Positions 54,008-62,735 of a stretch of DNA of 64,000 nt are shown here, piece after piece. The notes beneath the pieces were generated by a model. The model saw only the letters and a program-made list of their open reading frames with translations, ran no database searches and was not told the origin of the DNA. Every line of letters begins with the position of its first letter. Within the stretch, counting starts at the first letter, position 1. The position numbers and the translations under genes are program-made. The DNA lies in contig NZ_CP048209.1 of NCBI RefSeq assembly GCF_010119935.1, forward strand, positions 2,103,501-2,167,500, read 5' to 3'. Origin of the DNA: Paenibacillus lycopersici. GTDB lineage: Bacteria > Bacillota > Bacilli > Paenibacillales > Paenibacillaceae.

Positions 54008-55354
54008 GTGACGGCCGATGGAAAAGCGCCCGAGGCGCAAACGAAGCACGAGCGGCTGATGGCGTACATTCGCCGGCTCGAGATCGGAACGAAGCTGTCC
54101 GTCCGCACGATGGCGGACGAGCTGGACGTGAGCGAAGGGACCGCGTACAAGGCGATCAAGGAAGCGGAATCGACGGGGCTCGTCAGCACGAAGGAGCGGA
54201 TCGGCACCGTCCGGATTCAGCGGCGCAACCGTGAATCGCTGGACCGGCTGACGTTCGGGGAAGTGGTCGACATCGTGCAGGGCGAGCTGTACGGCGGCGC
54301 GAACGGTCTGGACAAGACGCTGCATAAATTCGTCATCGGCGCGATGGAGCTGGACGCCATGGTGCGGTATATCGACGCCGGCAGCCTGCTGATCGTCGGT
54401 AACCGGCAGGGCGCGCACCGCATCGCGCTGGAGCACGGGGCCGGCGTGTTGATTACGGGGGGATTCGGGACGAGCGACGACATCAAGCTGCTGGCGGACG
54501 GGCTCGGGCTGCCGATCATCTCCTCCAAGCATGATACGTTCACCGTCGCGTCCATGATCAACCGCGCGATGTTCGATCGGCTGATCCGGCAGAAAATCAT
54601 GCTCGTCGAGGATATCGTCACCTACAGCCGTCCCGTCGAAACGATGCGCCTGGGCGAGACGAAGGGCGATTACCTGCAGCTGTCCCGCCGCGTCGGCGGC
54701 ACGCGCTTTCCCGTGCTGGACGACCGCGGACGCGTCGTCGGCATGATGACGGCGAAGGACGCGGAAGGGGCGGACGACGGCCAGCCGGTCGAGAAGCTGA
54801 TGACGCGCAGCCCGATCACGGCCGCGCCGAACATTCCGATCGCCTCCGCGGCGCATACGATGGCGGCCGAAGGGATTGACCTGCTGCCGATCGTGGACAA
54901 GAACCGCAAGCTGCTGGCGGCGATCAGCCGGAGCGAAGCGCTCGAAGCGATGCGGTATGCGGGCAAGCAAAAGGAATCCGGCGAAACGTTCGACGAATTG
55001 ATCGGCGCGGGTTTTCAGAAGAAGGCGTCGGAGGGCGGAGACGGCTATCAGTACGAGGGAAGGATTACGCCGCAAATGTCCGGCACGTTCGGCACCATTT
55101 CGGAAGGCGTGCTCGTCACGTTAATGACGCATGCGGCAAGGGGATTGATCCGGGAGCTGGGGAAGCGGGATTATGTCATCGAGAGCATGACGACGTATTT
55201 CGTCCGGCCGATCCAGCTGGAGAGCGAGGTCGTCATCCGGCCGACGCTGCTGGAGATCAGCCGTAAGAGCGCCAAGCTCGAAATCGAATTGAACGATTCC
55301 GTCGGGACGGCGGCCAAGGCGCTGCTGGCGGCGCAGCTCATAGATCCTTATTAG
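54008..55354 (+). CDS. ytoI: YtoI-like regulator: HTH, DRTGG, CBS pair and thioesterase-fold domains
   Basis: A 448-residue multidomain protein. The N-terminal winged helix is LSVRTMADELDVSEGTAYKAIKEAE (about 30-55). A DRTGG domain (about 75-185) has GALITGGFG-like GVLITGGFGTSDDIK. A CBS pair spans about 190-315 (FPVLDDRGRVVGMMTAKDA, LLPIVDKNRKLLAAISR). A hot-dog thioesterase-like domain (about 335-448) follows. It is the Bacillus ytoI counterpart and keeps its place before ytpI. AAGGAG (53994-53999) selects GTG 54008. The ligand is unknown. Confidence 0.92.
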   Translation: MTADGKAPEAQTKHERLMAYIRRLEIGTKLSVRTMADELDVSEGTAYKAIKEAESTGLVSTKERIGTVRIQRRNRESLDRLTFGEVVDIVQGELYGGANGLDKTLHKFVIGAMELDAMVRYIDAGSLLIVGNRQGAHRIALEHGAGVLITGGFGTSDDIKLLADGLGLPIISSKHDTFTVASMINRAMFDRLIRQKIMLVEDIVTYSRPVETMRLGETKGDYLQLSRRVGGTRFPVLDDRGRVVGMMTAKDAEGADDGQPVEKLMTRSPITAAPNIPIASAAHTMAAEGIDLLPIVDKNRKLLAAISRSEALEAMRYAGKQKESGETFDELIGAGFQKKASEGGDGYQYEGRITPQMSGTFGTISEGVLVTLMTHAARGLIRELGKRDYVIESMTTYFVRPIQLESEVVIRPTLLEISRKSAKLEIELNDSVGTAAKALLAAQLIDPY

Positions 55355-55829
55355 GGGTTGTTCAGGCTGGCTGTGGCAATCGATAACCGGCAATCGATAA
55401 CCGGCTGATTACAGGCGGATGATACCCTGCGCGATATGCTATGCAGCGGAGAGGCCGGCAGCTATGAAAATCGCGGGCCATGAAGTATCGGCAGCTATAA
55501 GAATCGCGGACAAGTACGGGCCTGGCGCATGCAAGGACCCCCTGCAATCGCGGATTGCTGGGCTCGCGGCCTCGCAATTATGACAGCCTGCATAGTTACG
55601 AACACAGAATCCGCTATTTCTGCGATTTGCCGTCAATTGCTTGGATCGACGGACACAAGAGCCGTTATTTGCATCCGCAGCCGGGATTCAGCGCTCTTAT
55701 TGGTCCAATAGCGGATCCAGGGTCCGCAGCATCCCCGAAAACCGCCATTTTATGGCTTTAACGGATTTCCTGTCCGTTTCCATATCCAACGATGACCGGC
55801 GGGATCAGACTACGCTTTTTTTGCCCGGA
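55355..55829. other. 475-bp intergenic region with decayed direct repeats, no gene seen
   Basis: It begins with two tandem 14-mers GGCAATCGATAACC (55375-55402). Two 21-base copies follow, starting CGGCAGCTATGAAAATCG and CGGCAGCTATAAGAATCG (55456-55476 and 55489-55509). Several variants of CCGCTATTT/CCGTTATTTG lie at 55611-55675. Open frames are short and lack ribosome sites. There is a T-run near 55815. Confidence 0.6.
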
Positions 55830-56126
55830 CTAGCCCTTCATGGAGCGGTAGATGCTGTTGTTGCGAAGTCCGGCAAACAGATTGAACAGGCCGATGACGA
55901 TGATCAGCGCGCTGATGATGACCTTGACCGTCGAGCCGGAGAACGCCAGCATCATGAACAGGGCGATGAAGACGAGCATGACGCCCATGCACATGTTGAG
56001 GCGGGCGCTTAGCATGCCGCGCCGGCGCACGTCCGAGGTGCGGCGCGCGTTGTAGCTGAAATAAACCGAGCACAGCGCGGTGAGGCAGATGAGCGTAACG
56101 ATGATCCAGTGTAAGGCGGTAACCAT
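55830..56126 (-). CDS. ytpI: YtpI family small membrane protein
   Basis: A 98-residue protein with three hydrophobic segments (about 5-25, 45-65 and 70-88): WIIVTLICLTALCSVYFSYNARRT, CMGVMLVFIALFMMLAF and IISALIIVIGLFNLFAGLRN. It matches YtpI in size and position. GGAGC is 9 bases before ATG 56126. It follows ytrI on the same strand. The nrnA (ytqI) gene that separates ytpI and ytrI in Bacillus is absent. Confidence 0.85.
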   Translation of the reverse strand: MVTALHWIIVTLICLTALCSVYFSYNARRTSDVRRRGMLSARLNMCMGVMLVFIALFMMLAFSGSTVKVIISALIIVIGLFNLFAGLRNNSIYRSMKG

Positions 56127-56244
56127 GACGTGCGAGCAGCTCCTTTATCGTGACAGGCTTAATGATTTGCTTTATTGTACCACGAAAGGAGCGGCAAGCG
56201 TAAATGCCCAAGCGCATGGCTGCCCCGGAGATGTCCGAACGGAA

Positions 56245-56757
56245 TCAACCGAGCGGCCGATCGTATTTCTTGGCGACGAACCACACCTGCAGCACGTTAT
56301 CCACGACAAGCACCGTATGGATTTCCACGGTATATTCTTTATTTCCCCCGACGATATAGTTTTTGTGCTTCAGCAGCAATCTGGCCAGCTCCGCGTTCGA
56401 ATTGATTTTGTAAATGCTGGTCCCCAGGAAGACGGACAGGTCTTCCTTCAGCTGGGTTTTCAAGGCAAGCTTCGACTGTTCGTCCAGGTTCTTGTCCGAC
56501 TCGTCATCCTTCCCGTCCAACAAGATGGTCATGATGCTCTTCACGACCGTATGCTGGTTCTTGAACTGGTCGAGCTTCTCGATCCGGTCCTCGTATTCGC
56601 TCAGCTTGCCTTCCAGCTCCGTGTTCGTATCGCGCAAGGCGTTGAAATTCATGAAGAAGACGGCATGGTACAGCATGGCGCCGATAATCGTGCCGAGCAC
56701 GACGTAGGCAGAGGCTGCCATTAATCTCGTAAAACGCTCGAAGGGCGGCACGCGCAT
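56245..56757 (-). CDS. ytrI: Sporulation membrane protein YtrI
   Basis: A 170-residue protein with one N-terminal transmembrane helix (about 12-32, LMAASAYVVLGTIIGAMLYHAVFF) and an outside coiled coil (about 40-65, LRDTNTELEGKLSEYEDRIEKL). A small C-terminal domain carries the YtrI signature of a beta-hairpin ending VVDNVLQVWFVAKKYDRP. In Bacillus YtrI and YtrH are mother-cell proteins needed for efficient sporulation. It lies 3 bases after ytrH. Confidence 0.9.
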   Translation of the reverse strand: MRVPPFERFTRLMAASAYVVLGTIIGAMLYHAVFFMNFNALRDTNTELEGKLSEYEDRIEKLDQFKNQHTVVKSIMTILLDGKDDESDKNLDEQSKLALKTQLKEDLSVFLGTSIYKINSNAELARLLLKHKNYIVGGNKEYTVEIHTVLVVDNVLQVWFVAKKYDRPLG

Positions 56758-56760
56758 TCG

Positions 56761-57087
56761 CTAGACCGCCCCTCTGCACAGCCAGCGGATCAGTTCCGTT
56801 CCCATGTGGGCGCCGAGAAAGGCGCACAGGATGTAGCCGAGCTGCAGCACGACGGGCGACAGGCGGCCTTCGATCATATTGCTCTCGATCACCCGCATCG
56901 GATCGATCGTGCCGCCGACGGCCGCGACGAGCGCCCAGATTTTCAAGCGGGACGCGGTGTCCAGCATCGCGTCCGCCGGCGCGGTCATGACGAACACGGA
57001 GCCGATGCCGGCAAGCATCGAGCCGCCGAACACGACGCCGAAGGCGATGAAGAAGTCGATCGTGGCTTTCGTAACGAAGGAGTCCAT
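56761..57087 (-). CDS. ytrH: Sporulation membrane protein YtrH
   Basis: A 108-residue hydrophobic protein with KATIDFFIAFGVVFGGSMLAGIG, the family hallmark RLKIWALVAAVGGTIDPMRVIE, and a C-terminal hydrophobic segment. AAAGGAGCG selects ATG 57087. A longer open frame runs through the upstream repeat to 57501 only because the repeat has no stops. It is the first gene of ytrHI(ytpI), behind a sigma-E promoter and the 43-bp repeat array. Confidence 0.92.
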   Translation of the reverse strand: MDSFVTKATIDFFIAFGVVFGGSMLAGIGSVFVMTAPADAMLDTASRLKIWALVAAVGGTIDPMRVIESNMIEGRLSPVVLQLGYILCAFLGAHMGTELIRWLCRGAV

Positions 57088-57137
57088 GCTGAACGCGCTC
57101 CTTTCCGCATAAGTAAGGGGGACGGCTCGTCCTCCCC

Positions 57138-57438
57138 GGATGCATGGGCGAGCAGTTCCGTGAGCGGAACGACCAGCCCCGGATGCATGGGCGAGCAGTT
57201 CCGTGAGCGGAACGACCAGCCCCGGATGCATGGGCGAGCAGTTCCGTGAGCGGAACGACCAGCCCTGGATGCATGGGCGAGCAGTTCCGTGAGCGGAACG
57301 ACCAGCCCTGGATGCATGGGCGAGCAGTTCCGTGAGCGGAACGACCAGCCCCGGATGCATGGGCGAGCAGTTCCGTGAGCGGAACGACCAGCCCTGGATG
57401 CATGGGCGAGCAGTTCCGTGAGCGGAACGACCAGCCCT
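57138..57438 (-). repeat. Seven tandem 43-bp hairpin units in the ytrH leader
   Basis: Units begin at 57138, 57181, 57224, 57267, 57310, 57353 and 57396, each with GGATGCATGGGCGAGCAG. They are identical except for the last base (C in units 1, 2 and 5; T in 3, 4, 6 and 7). Each contains GTTCCG-TGAG-CGGAAC, a 6-bp stem with a tetraloop. There are no spacers and no cas genes. The array ends about 6 bases from the sigma-E -10, so it would be transcribed almost from its first base. A small hairpin (57116-57136) flanks it on the ytrH side. Confidence 0.97.
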
Positions 57439-57443
57439 AGTCC

Positions 57444-57473
57444 ATTGTATGGGCGGGCGGGGCGCCAATATGA
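57444..57473 (-). promoter_or_regulatory. Consensus sigma-E promoter of ytrHI
   Basis: On the minus strand TCATATT (57473-57467), 15 bases, CATACAAT (57451-57444). Every defined base of KMATATT-N14/15-CATACAMT is matched. In Bacillus ytrH and ytrI belong to the sigma-E regulon. Confidence 0.85.
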
Positions 57474-57474
57474 T
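57445..57474 (+). promoter_or_regulatory. Predicted vegetative promoter of dnaE, overlapping the ytrH promoter
   Basis: TTGTAT (57445-57450), an 18-base spacer and TATGAT (57469-57474). An overlapping extended -10 TGATAAAAT lies at 57471-57479. The same bases form the sigma-E promoter on the other strand. Confidence 0.5.
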
Positions 57475-57550
57475 AAAATAATAAGAAAGCATAGAAAGCA
57501 ATCGATAGATAGAGAACGATGCTCGTTACGATAGAAAGAAGGGAATGGCG

Positions 57551-60500
57551 ATGAACGGCGGACGGGAATTCGTGCATTTGCACGTACATAGCGAATTCAG
57601 CCTGCTCGACGGGGCGGCTCGGATCAAGGACCTGGTCGAGGCTGCCGCGGAGCAGGGCATGAAGGCGCTGGCGCTGACCGACCACGGGGTCATGTACGGC
57701 GCCGTTCCGTTTTATAAAGCTTGCCGGGCCAGGGGGATCAAGCCGATCATCGGCTGCGAGGTTTATTTGACGACGGGCTCTCGTTTCGATAAAGGGGCGC
57801 GCAAGGATAATCCGATCTATCACCTCATCCTGCTCGCGAAGAACGAGACAGGCTACCGCAATTTGATGAAACTGAGCTCCATCGGGCATTTGGAGGGATT
57901 CCACTATAAGCCGCGGATCGATTTCGACGCGCTGCGGGCGCACGGGGACGGCCTGATCTGTCTCAGCTCCTGCCTCGGCAGCGAAATCGCGCAGCATCTG
58001 CTGCACGACCGGCATGACGATGCGCTCCGCTCGGCGGAACGGTACCGGTCGATCTTCGGCGACGACTTCTACCTCGAGCTTCAGGATCACGGCATGCTGG
58101 AGCAGAAGAAGGTGCTGCAGGCGACGCTGGCGCTGGCCGAGCAGACGGGGATCAAGACCGTGGCGACGAACGACGTCCATTACTTGCAGCCGTCCGATGC
58201 CGCGGTGCAGGACGTGCTGATCTGCATCGGCACCGGCAAAACCGTCGAGGACGACGACCGGCTGCAAATGCTGACCGACCAGATGTATTTGAAATCGGCG
58301 GACGAGATGTACCGGCAATTCGGGCAAGCCGCGGACGCGGTGGCGCGCACGGCCGAAGTCGCCGGGAAATGCTCGCTCGAGCTGACGTTCGGCAGGGCGC
58401 TGCTGCCTGCCTTCCACCCGATTCCGGCCGACATGAGCTCATCCGCTTATCTGGAGGCGCTGTGCCGGGAAGGACTCGACGCGCGCTATGCGGGCACTGC
58501 GGAGTGGACGGCGGACGCCGCTTACCGTGAGCGCGCGACGGAACGGCTCCGGTACGAGTTGAGCGTCATCGACAGCATGGGGTTCAGCGATTATTTCCTG
58601 ATCGTATGGGATTTCATCCGCTTCGCCCATGAGCAGGGCATCCGGACAGGCCCCGGACGGGGCTCCTCGGCGGGCAGCCTCGTGGCGTACACGCTTCGCA
58701 TTACGGACGTCGACCCGCTGAAATACAAGCTGCTGTTCGAACGTTTTCTGAATCCCGAGCGGATTTCGATGCCGGATATCGACGTCGATTTCAACGACGA
58801 GCGGCGGGACGAAGTCATCGCCTACGTGTCGGCCAAATACGGCGAGGAGCATGTCGCCCAGATCATCACGTTCGGAACGATGGCCGCCAAAGCGGCGGTC
58901 CGCGACGTCGGCCGGGCGATGGCGGTGCCGTTCGGCGAAGTCGACCGCGCGGCCAAGCTTATTCCGAACCAGCTCGGCATTTCGCTCGAAGAGGCGCTGC
59001 GGACGAGCGCCGAACTGCGCGAGGCGTCTGAGCGCCAGCCGAAGACGGCCGACCTGCTGCGCATGGCGCTCAAGGTCGAAGGGATGCCGCGCCATGCTTC
59101 GACCCATGCCGCCGGCGTCGTCATCTCCGGCGAGCCGCTCACGAATTACGTGCCGCTGCAGGCCGGGACCGAGCGAACGGCCTTGACGCAGTATTCCATG
59201 GAGAATCTGGAAGCCGTCGGCCTGCTGAAGATGGATTTTCTCGGGCTGCGCACCTTGTCGATTCTGGAGCGCGCCTTGGACTGGGTGAAGCGGGAGCAGG
59301 GCATTACGATCGATTTCCGCCACATTCCGGACGACGATCCCGAGACGTACGCGATGCTGACGCGCGGCGAGACGACGGGCATCTTCCAGCTGGAATCCGC
59401 CGGCGTCCGCCGGGTGCTGAAGGAGCTGAAGCCGACGCAATTCGAAGATATCGTCTCGGTGCTTGCGCTGTACCGCCCGGGGCCGATGGAATTTATCCCC
59501 AAGTACATCGCGGGCAAGCACGGTCTCGCGGACGTCGAGTACCCGCATCCGTCGCTGGAGCCGATTCTTGCCGACACGTACGGCATCATCGTCTATCAGG
59601 AGCAGATCATGCAGATCGCGTCGTCGATGGCGGGCTTCTCGCTCGGCGAAGCCGACCTGCTGCGCCGCGCCGTGTCGAAGAAGAAGCGCGAGGTGCTGGA
59701 CGAGCAGCGCGCGCATTTCGTCAGCGGCAGCTTGTCGCAGGGCTATAGCGAACGGGACGCCAACGCCGTCTACGACATGATCGTCCGCTTCGCGGACTAC
59801 GGTTTTCCGCGCGCGCACGCGGCCGCGTACGGCGTGCTCGCGTTCCAGACGGCGTGGCTGAAAGCGAATCATCCCGTGCCGTTCATGGCGTCGATGCTCG
59901 CTTCCGTGACGGGCAATCAGCGCAAGACGGCGGAATACGTGGACGAGTGCCGCCGGATGGGCATCGAGGTGCTGGCTCCCGGCGTGAACGAGAGCAGCGT
60001 GACGTTCACGCCCGTCGGCGGCGCGATCCGGTTCGGCCTGGCGTCGATCAAGAACGTCGGCACGCAGGCGATCGAGTCGCTGCTGAAGGAGCGGGAAGAG
60101 CGGAAGTTCGACAGCCTGCTCGACCTGTGCCGCCGCGTCGATTTGCGCGTCGTGAACAAGCGCGTGCTGGAGTCGCTGATCCAGGCGGGCGCCTGCGATT
60201 CGCTCGGCGCGCACCGCGCGCAGCTGATCGCGGCGCTGGACGAAACGGTCGAAGCCGCGCTGAAATGGCGCAAGGAGCGCGAGGAGCTCCAAATCGAGCT
60301 GTTCGGCTTCGACGAGGTGCAGAACTGGGACGTCGAGCTGCCGGAAGTCCTGCCTTACACGACCGGGCAGCTGCTCGGTCTGGAGCGGGAACTGCTCGGC
60401 ATGTATTTGTCCGGCCATCCGCTCGACGATTTCGAGGAAGCGCTGGACGGCCTGCCGGTCGACCGGCTCGTCGATCTCGCCGAAGCTCCGGACGGGGCGT

Positions 60501-61429
60501 ACGTGCTCGTCGCGGCGATGGTTCTCACGCGGAAGCCGCTGATGACGCGCAAAGGCCAGGCGATGGCGTTCCTCGAGATCGAGGACCGCATCATGCGCGT
60601 GGAGGCGGTGGCGTTCCCGACGGTGTGGAAGCGCCACGAGCAGGCGCTCGAGCCCGGCCGTCTCGTGCTCGCGCTGGCCAAGCTGCAGCAGCAGGACGAG
60701 GACTATAAGCTGCTGCTCGAGGACGTGCTGCCGCTCGGCCGCGGCGAGGGCGGCGGCGCGCCGGGAGACCTCGCGGCGCAGGTGCAGCGCCTGCTGCGCT
60801 TCGGCCAAAGCCGGGCCGCGCGGGATCAAGCGGCCGCGCAAGGGCGCGGCGCCGGCGGAGCTGCGCTGCAGGACGGCGGCGCCGTCGCGCCGGCAGGGGC
60901 CGCGCCGTTCGGCGGCGCCAGGCCGGACGGCGCGGGCACGGCCGTACCCGGCGCCGCGGGCAGCCGCGCCGGCGCTTCCGGCGCAGCCGGCGGCCGCCAG
61001 GCGGAGCCGGGCCATGCGGCCGGCAGGCCGCACACGGCGGCGCAGCCCGGCGGCCGCGCGCGCAGCGGCCCCGCGGCGGGCCGGCCGCAGGCGGCCCGGG
61101 ACGGCGGCGGCCGCGAGCCGCGCGCCGATGCGCAGGGCGCCGCGCCGAGCGCGCAAGCGCCTGCCGCCGCGGGGGGCAGCGCCGCCCCGGCCGCCAGGCG
61201 CGTCCAGCGGCTCTATGTCAAAATCGCCGCCGGCCGCGAGGAACCCGCGGCGCTGGAGAAGCTGAAAGCGCTGCTGACCCGCAGCGCGGGCCCGCTCGAA
61301 ACGGTGCTCTTCTACGAGCGCGAAGGGCGTACGGTCGCGCTGAGCGAGTCGTTCCGGGTCAAGCCTTCCGAGCGGCTGCTGCACGACATTGAAGCGATTT
61401 TCGGCAAAGGCTCGGCGATCGTCAAATAA
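57551..61429 (+). CDS. dnaE: DNA polymerase III alpha subunit DnaE with an unusual low-complexity insertion
   Basis: Replicative polymerase of the C family without proofreading exonuclease. The PHP domain (about 8-280) opens HLHVHSEFSLLDGAARIKDL and ALTDHGVMYG. The catalytic region has GPGRGSSAGSLVAY and the aspartates in MPDIDVDFNDERRDEV (about 408), then HASTHAAGVVIS, YRPGPMEFIP and VYQEQIMQIA. A (HhH)2/tandem helix region and an OB fold follow (about 980-1065). Residues about 1066-1216 are a Gly/Ala/Pro/Arg/Gln-rich stretch with almost no order, encoded by extremely GC-rich DNA (60750-61200). A normal C-terminal domain then resumes (RLYVKIAAGREEPAALEKL). At 1292 residues it is about 150 longer than is usual. 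ATG 57551 fits GAAGGG better than 57545. Confidence 0.95.
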   Translation: MNGGREFVHLHVHSEFSLLDGAARIKDLVEAAAEQGMKALALTDHGVMYGAVPFYKACRARGIKPIIGCEVYLTTGSRFDKGARKDNPIYHLILLAKNETGYRNLMKLSSIGHLEGFHYKPRIDFDALRAHGDGLICLSSCLGSEIAQHLLHDRHDDALRSAERYRSIFGDDFYLELQDHGMLEQKKVLQATLALAEQTGIKTVATNDVHYLQPSDAAVQDVLICIGTGKTVEDDDRLQMLTDQMYLKSADEMYRQFGQAADAVARTAEVAGKCSLELTFGRALLPAFHPIPADMSSSAYLEALCREGLDARYAGTAEWTADAAYRERATERLRYELSVIDSMGFSDYFLIVWDFIRFAHEQGIRTGPGRGSSAGSLVAYTLRITDVDPLKYKLLFERFLNPERISMPDIDVDFNDERRDEVIAYVSAKYGEEHVAQIITFGTMAAKAAVRDVGRAMAVPFGEVDRAAKLIPNQLGISLEEALRTSAELREASERQPKTADLLRMALKVEGMPRHASTHAAGVVISGEPLTNYVPLQAGTERTALTQYSMENLEAVGLLKMDFLGLRTLSILERALDWVKREQGITIDFRHIPDDDPETYAMLTRGETTGIFQLESAGVRRVLKELKPTQFEDIVSVLALYRPGPMEFIPKYIAGKHGLADVEYPHPSLEPILADTYGIIVYQEQIMQIASSMAGFSLGEADLLRRAVSKKKREVLDEQRAHFVSGSLSQGYSERDANAVYDMIVRFADYGFPRAHAAAYGVLAFQTAWLKANHPVPFMASMLASVTGNQRKTAEYVDECRRMGIEVLAPGVNESSVTFTPVGGAIRFGLASIKNVGTQAIESLLKEREERKFDSLLDLCRRVDLRVVNKRVLESLIQAGACDSLGAHRAQLIAALDETVEAALKWRKEREELQIELFGFDEVQNWDVELPEVLPYTTGQLLGLERELLGMYLSGHPLDDFEEALDGLPVDRLVDLAEAPDGAYVLVAAMVLTRKPLMTRKGQAMAFLEIEDRIMRVEAVAFPTVWKRHEQALEPGRLVLALAKLQQQDEDYKLLLEDVLPLGRGEGGGAPGDLAAQVQRLLRFGQSRAARDQAAAQGRGAGGAALQDGGAVAPAGAAPFGGARPDGAGTAVPGAAGSRAGASGAAGGRQAEPGHAAGRPHTAAQPGGRARSGPAAGRPQAARDGGGREPRADAQGAAPSAQAPAAAGGSAAPAARRVQRLYVKIAAGREEPAALEKLKALLTRSAGPLETVLFYEREGRTVALSESFRVKPSERLLHDIEAIFGKGSAIVK

Positions 61430-61614
61430 CGTCAGCCTTTTTATCTTGCATGCACATGTTTTCGAATCTCCGCATACATTTAGGAGACACGGAGCTAAAC
61501 AAGACTGGCGGCTCCGCATTTCCGAGGCTTGCGCGTATGCGGCGCACCGCGCGGCGGCTGAATTTCCGCCCGGGCGCGCTCCTTATCGTACAAGCCGATG
61601 CGGGGGGATTATGG

Positions 61615-62109
61615 ATGTCGTCCAATATGGAGAACTGGCTGAATCGGCGCGGGGTTGAGGTGAGCGATGTCGCGGATATCGTTTTTTCGCTGCAGCGCCC
61701 TTATAATCCGGACCTGACTTACCAAGAATGCGAAGAGAGCGTCCTGCACGTGTTGAGCAAGCGGGAAGTGCAATACGTGCTGTTCACCGGCATCGCGCTG
61801 GATGAATTGGCCGAACGCAAAATGCTGCCGGAGCCGCTTCAGGCGATCATGGAGGCGGACGAATCGCTGTACGGCGTGGACGAAACGCTTGCGCTCGGCA
61901 TTACGAACGTGTACGGGATGATTGGCCTGACGAGCTTCGGCTATCTCGACAAAGTGAAGCCGGGCATCATCCGCAAGCTGAACGAGAAAGGCAAGCATGT
62001 GCACGTGTTTCTCGACGACCTTGTGGCCGGCTTGGCGGCGGCGGCCTCGGCGCGGATCGCGCATCAGGATCCGAAAGCGAACCGCTATGAAATCGGAGGC
62101 CAATCCTAG
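61615..62109 (+). CDS. PgpA/YutG-like phosphatidylglycerophosphatase A family protein
   Basis: A 164-residue protein from ATG 61615 (GGGGGGA is 6 bases upstream). It has NRRGVEVSDVADIVFSLQRPYNP, then VLSKREVQYVLFTGIALDELAER, YGVDETLALGITNVYGMIGLTSFGYLDK and HVFLDDLVAGLAAAASARIAHQ, as in YutG. There is no strong transmembrane region, so it is the short, soluble-looking YutG form. Phospholipid phosphatase activity is uncertain. The 185 bases before it hold no convincing terminator for dnaE. Confidence 0.75.
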   Translation: MSSNMENWLNRRGVEVSDVADIVFSLQRPYNPDLTYQECEESVLHVLSKREVQYVLFTGIALDELAERKMLPEPLQAIMEADESLYGVDETLALGITNVYGMIGLTSFGYLDKVKPGIIRKLNEKGKHVHVFLDDLVAGLAAAASARIAHQDPKANRYEIGGQS

Positions 62110-62160
62110 CGGTTCCGGGCCGGCCGTCCAGAACGCGGCAGCGCTTCCAGCCATGCGGCG

Positions 62161-62190
62161 TTGCGATGGAATCTACACATATGGTATCAT
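62161..62190 (+). promoter_or_regulatory. Predicted promoter of the small-protein-accDA operon
   Basis: TTGCGA (62161-62166), an 18-base spacer and TATCAT (62185-62190), extended by TGG. The leader of about 210 bases (to 62404) contains the palindrome GGCATGCATGCC and a GC-rich hairpin near 62325-62350. No FapR-type operator is recognised. Confidence 0.5.
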
Positions 62191-62404
62191 TATGACATCA
62201 TATGCCCAGATAACGAGAGTTTATAAGGCATGCATGCCATGGCTTTTCCATGAAATAGAAGCTTTCGTCGGCTTGCATCGTTTGCGGCTTATCGGTAAGC
62301 TTGTATTTCTCCGGATCGTAGCGCCGTCGCCGCCGTTCGGACGGCGTCGGGCGTTTCGCCTTGTGCGGTCAGATGATCTTTTAACAAAGCCAGGAGGTTC
62401 CTTC

Positions 62405-62599
62405 ATGTGGACGGTTATCTATATCGCGCCTACGGCAAAAATTGCGGAGAGCATCAAAAACCGGCTGACCCAGGAAGGGTTTCTTGTGAAGATTCGCCCG
62501 ATCAACGTTTCGAAGCAGCAATACGAAATCTTGGTTCCGTCGGGCGAGCTGGAAGAAGTGCAGGAAGTATTGAACAGCATTCTGAACTCGCAACGGTAA
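62405..62599 (+). CDS. 64-residue conserved small protein upstream of accD
   Basis: It reads [20 protein letters not shown], then [39 protein letters not shown], a ferredoxin-like beta-alpha-beta pattern recalling DUF2007 signal-transduction proteins. CAGGAGG precedes ATG 62405. It is followed by accD after 136 bases. The function is unknown. Its constant-looking place before accDA suggests a link to fatty acid synthesis, but this is inference. Confidence 0.7.
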   Translation: MWTVIYIAPTAKIAESIKNRLTQEGFLVKIRPINVSKQQYEILVPSGELEEVQEVLNSILNSQR

Positions 62600-62735
62600 C
62601 GAACCGACCGAACTTCCGAGCGAAACATGCATTTCCAAGCGTCTGCGTTCCTATGCGCGGCATGCAATTCTAATCCGACTGCGTTTCCATGCGCAGGCTG
62701 GCAATTCCAAACTGCGCCCCAAAGAGGTGTCACTC

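Noticed and set aside
57138..57438. CRISPR array
   Set aside because: Units are directly contiguous with no spacers, and no cas genes are nearby.
56761..57501. 246-codon minus-strand frame running through the 43-bp repeats into ytrH
   Set aside because: The repeat has no stop codons in any frame and a 43-base unit cycles through all three frames, so the frame is an artefact. YtrH similarity and a good ribosome site begin only at 57087.
60750..61200. A frameshift in dnaE as the cause of the low-complexity stretch
   Set aside because: Recognisable DnaE sequence continues in the same frame on both sides and no stop occurs, so a pair of compensating errors would be needed. Kept as an insertion, with assembly error noted as a check.
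58439..61519. Long minus-strand open frame (over 1000 codons) opposite dnaE, and similar ones opposite glnA, sufB, prkA and others
   Set aside because: These are mirror frames of GC-rich genes: Arg/Ala/His-rich, without ribosome sites or family motifs. The plus-strand genes are unambiguous.
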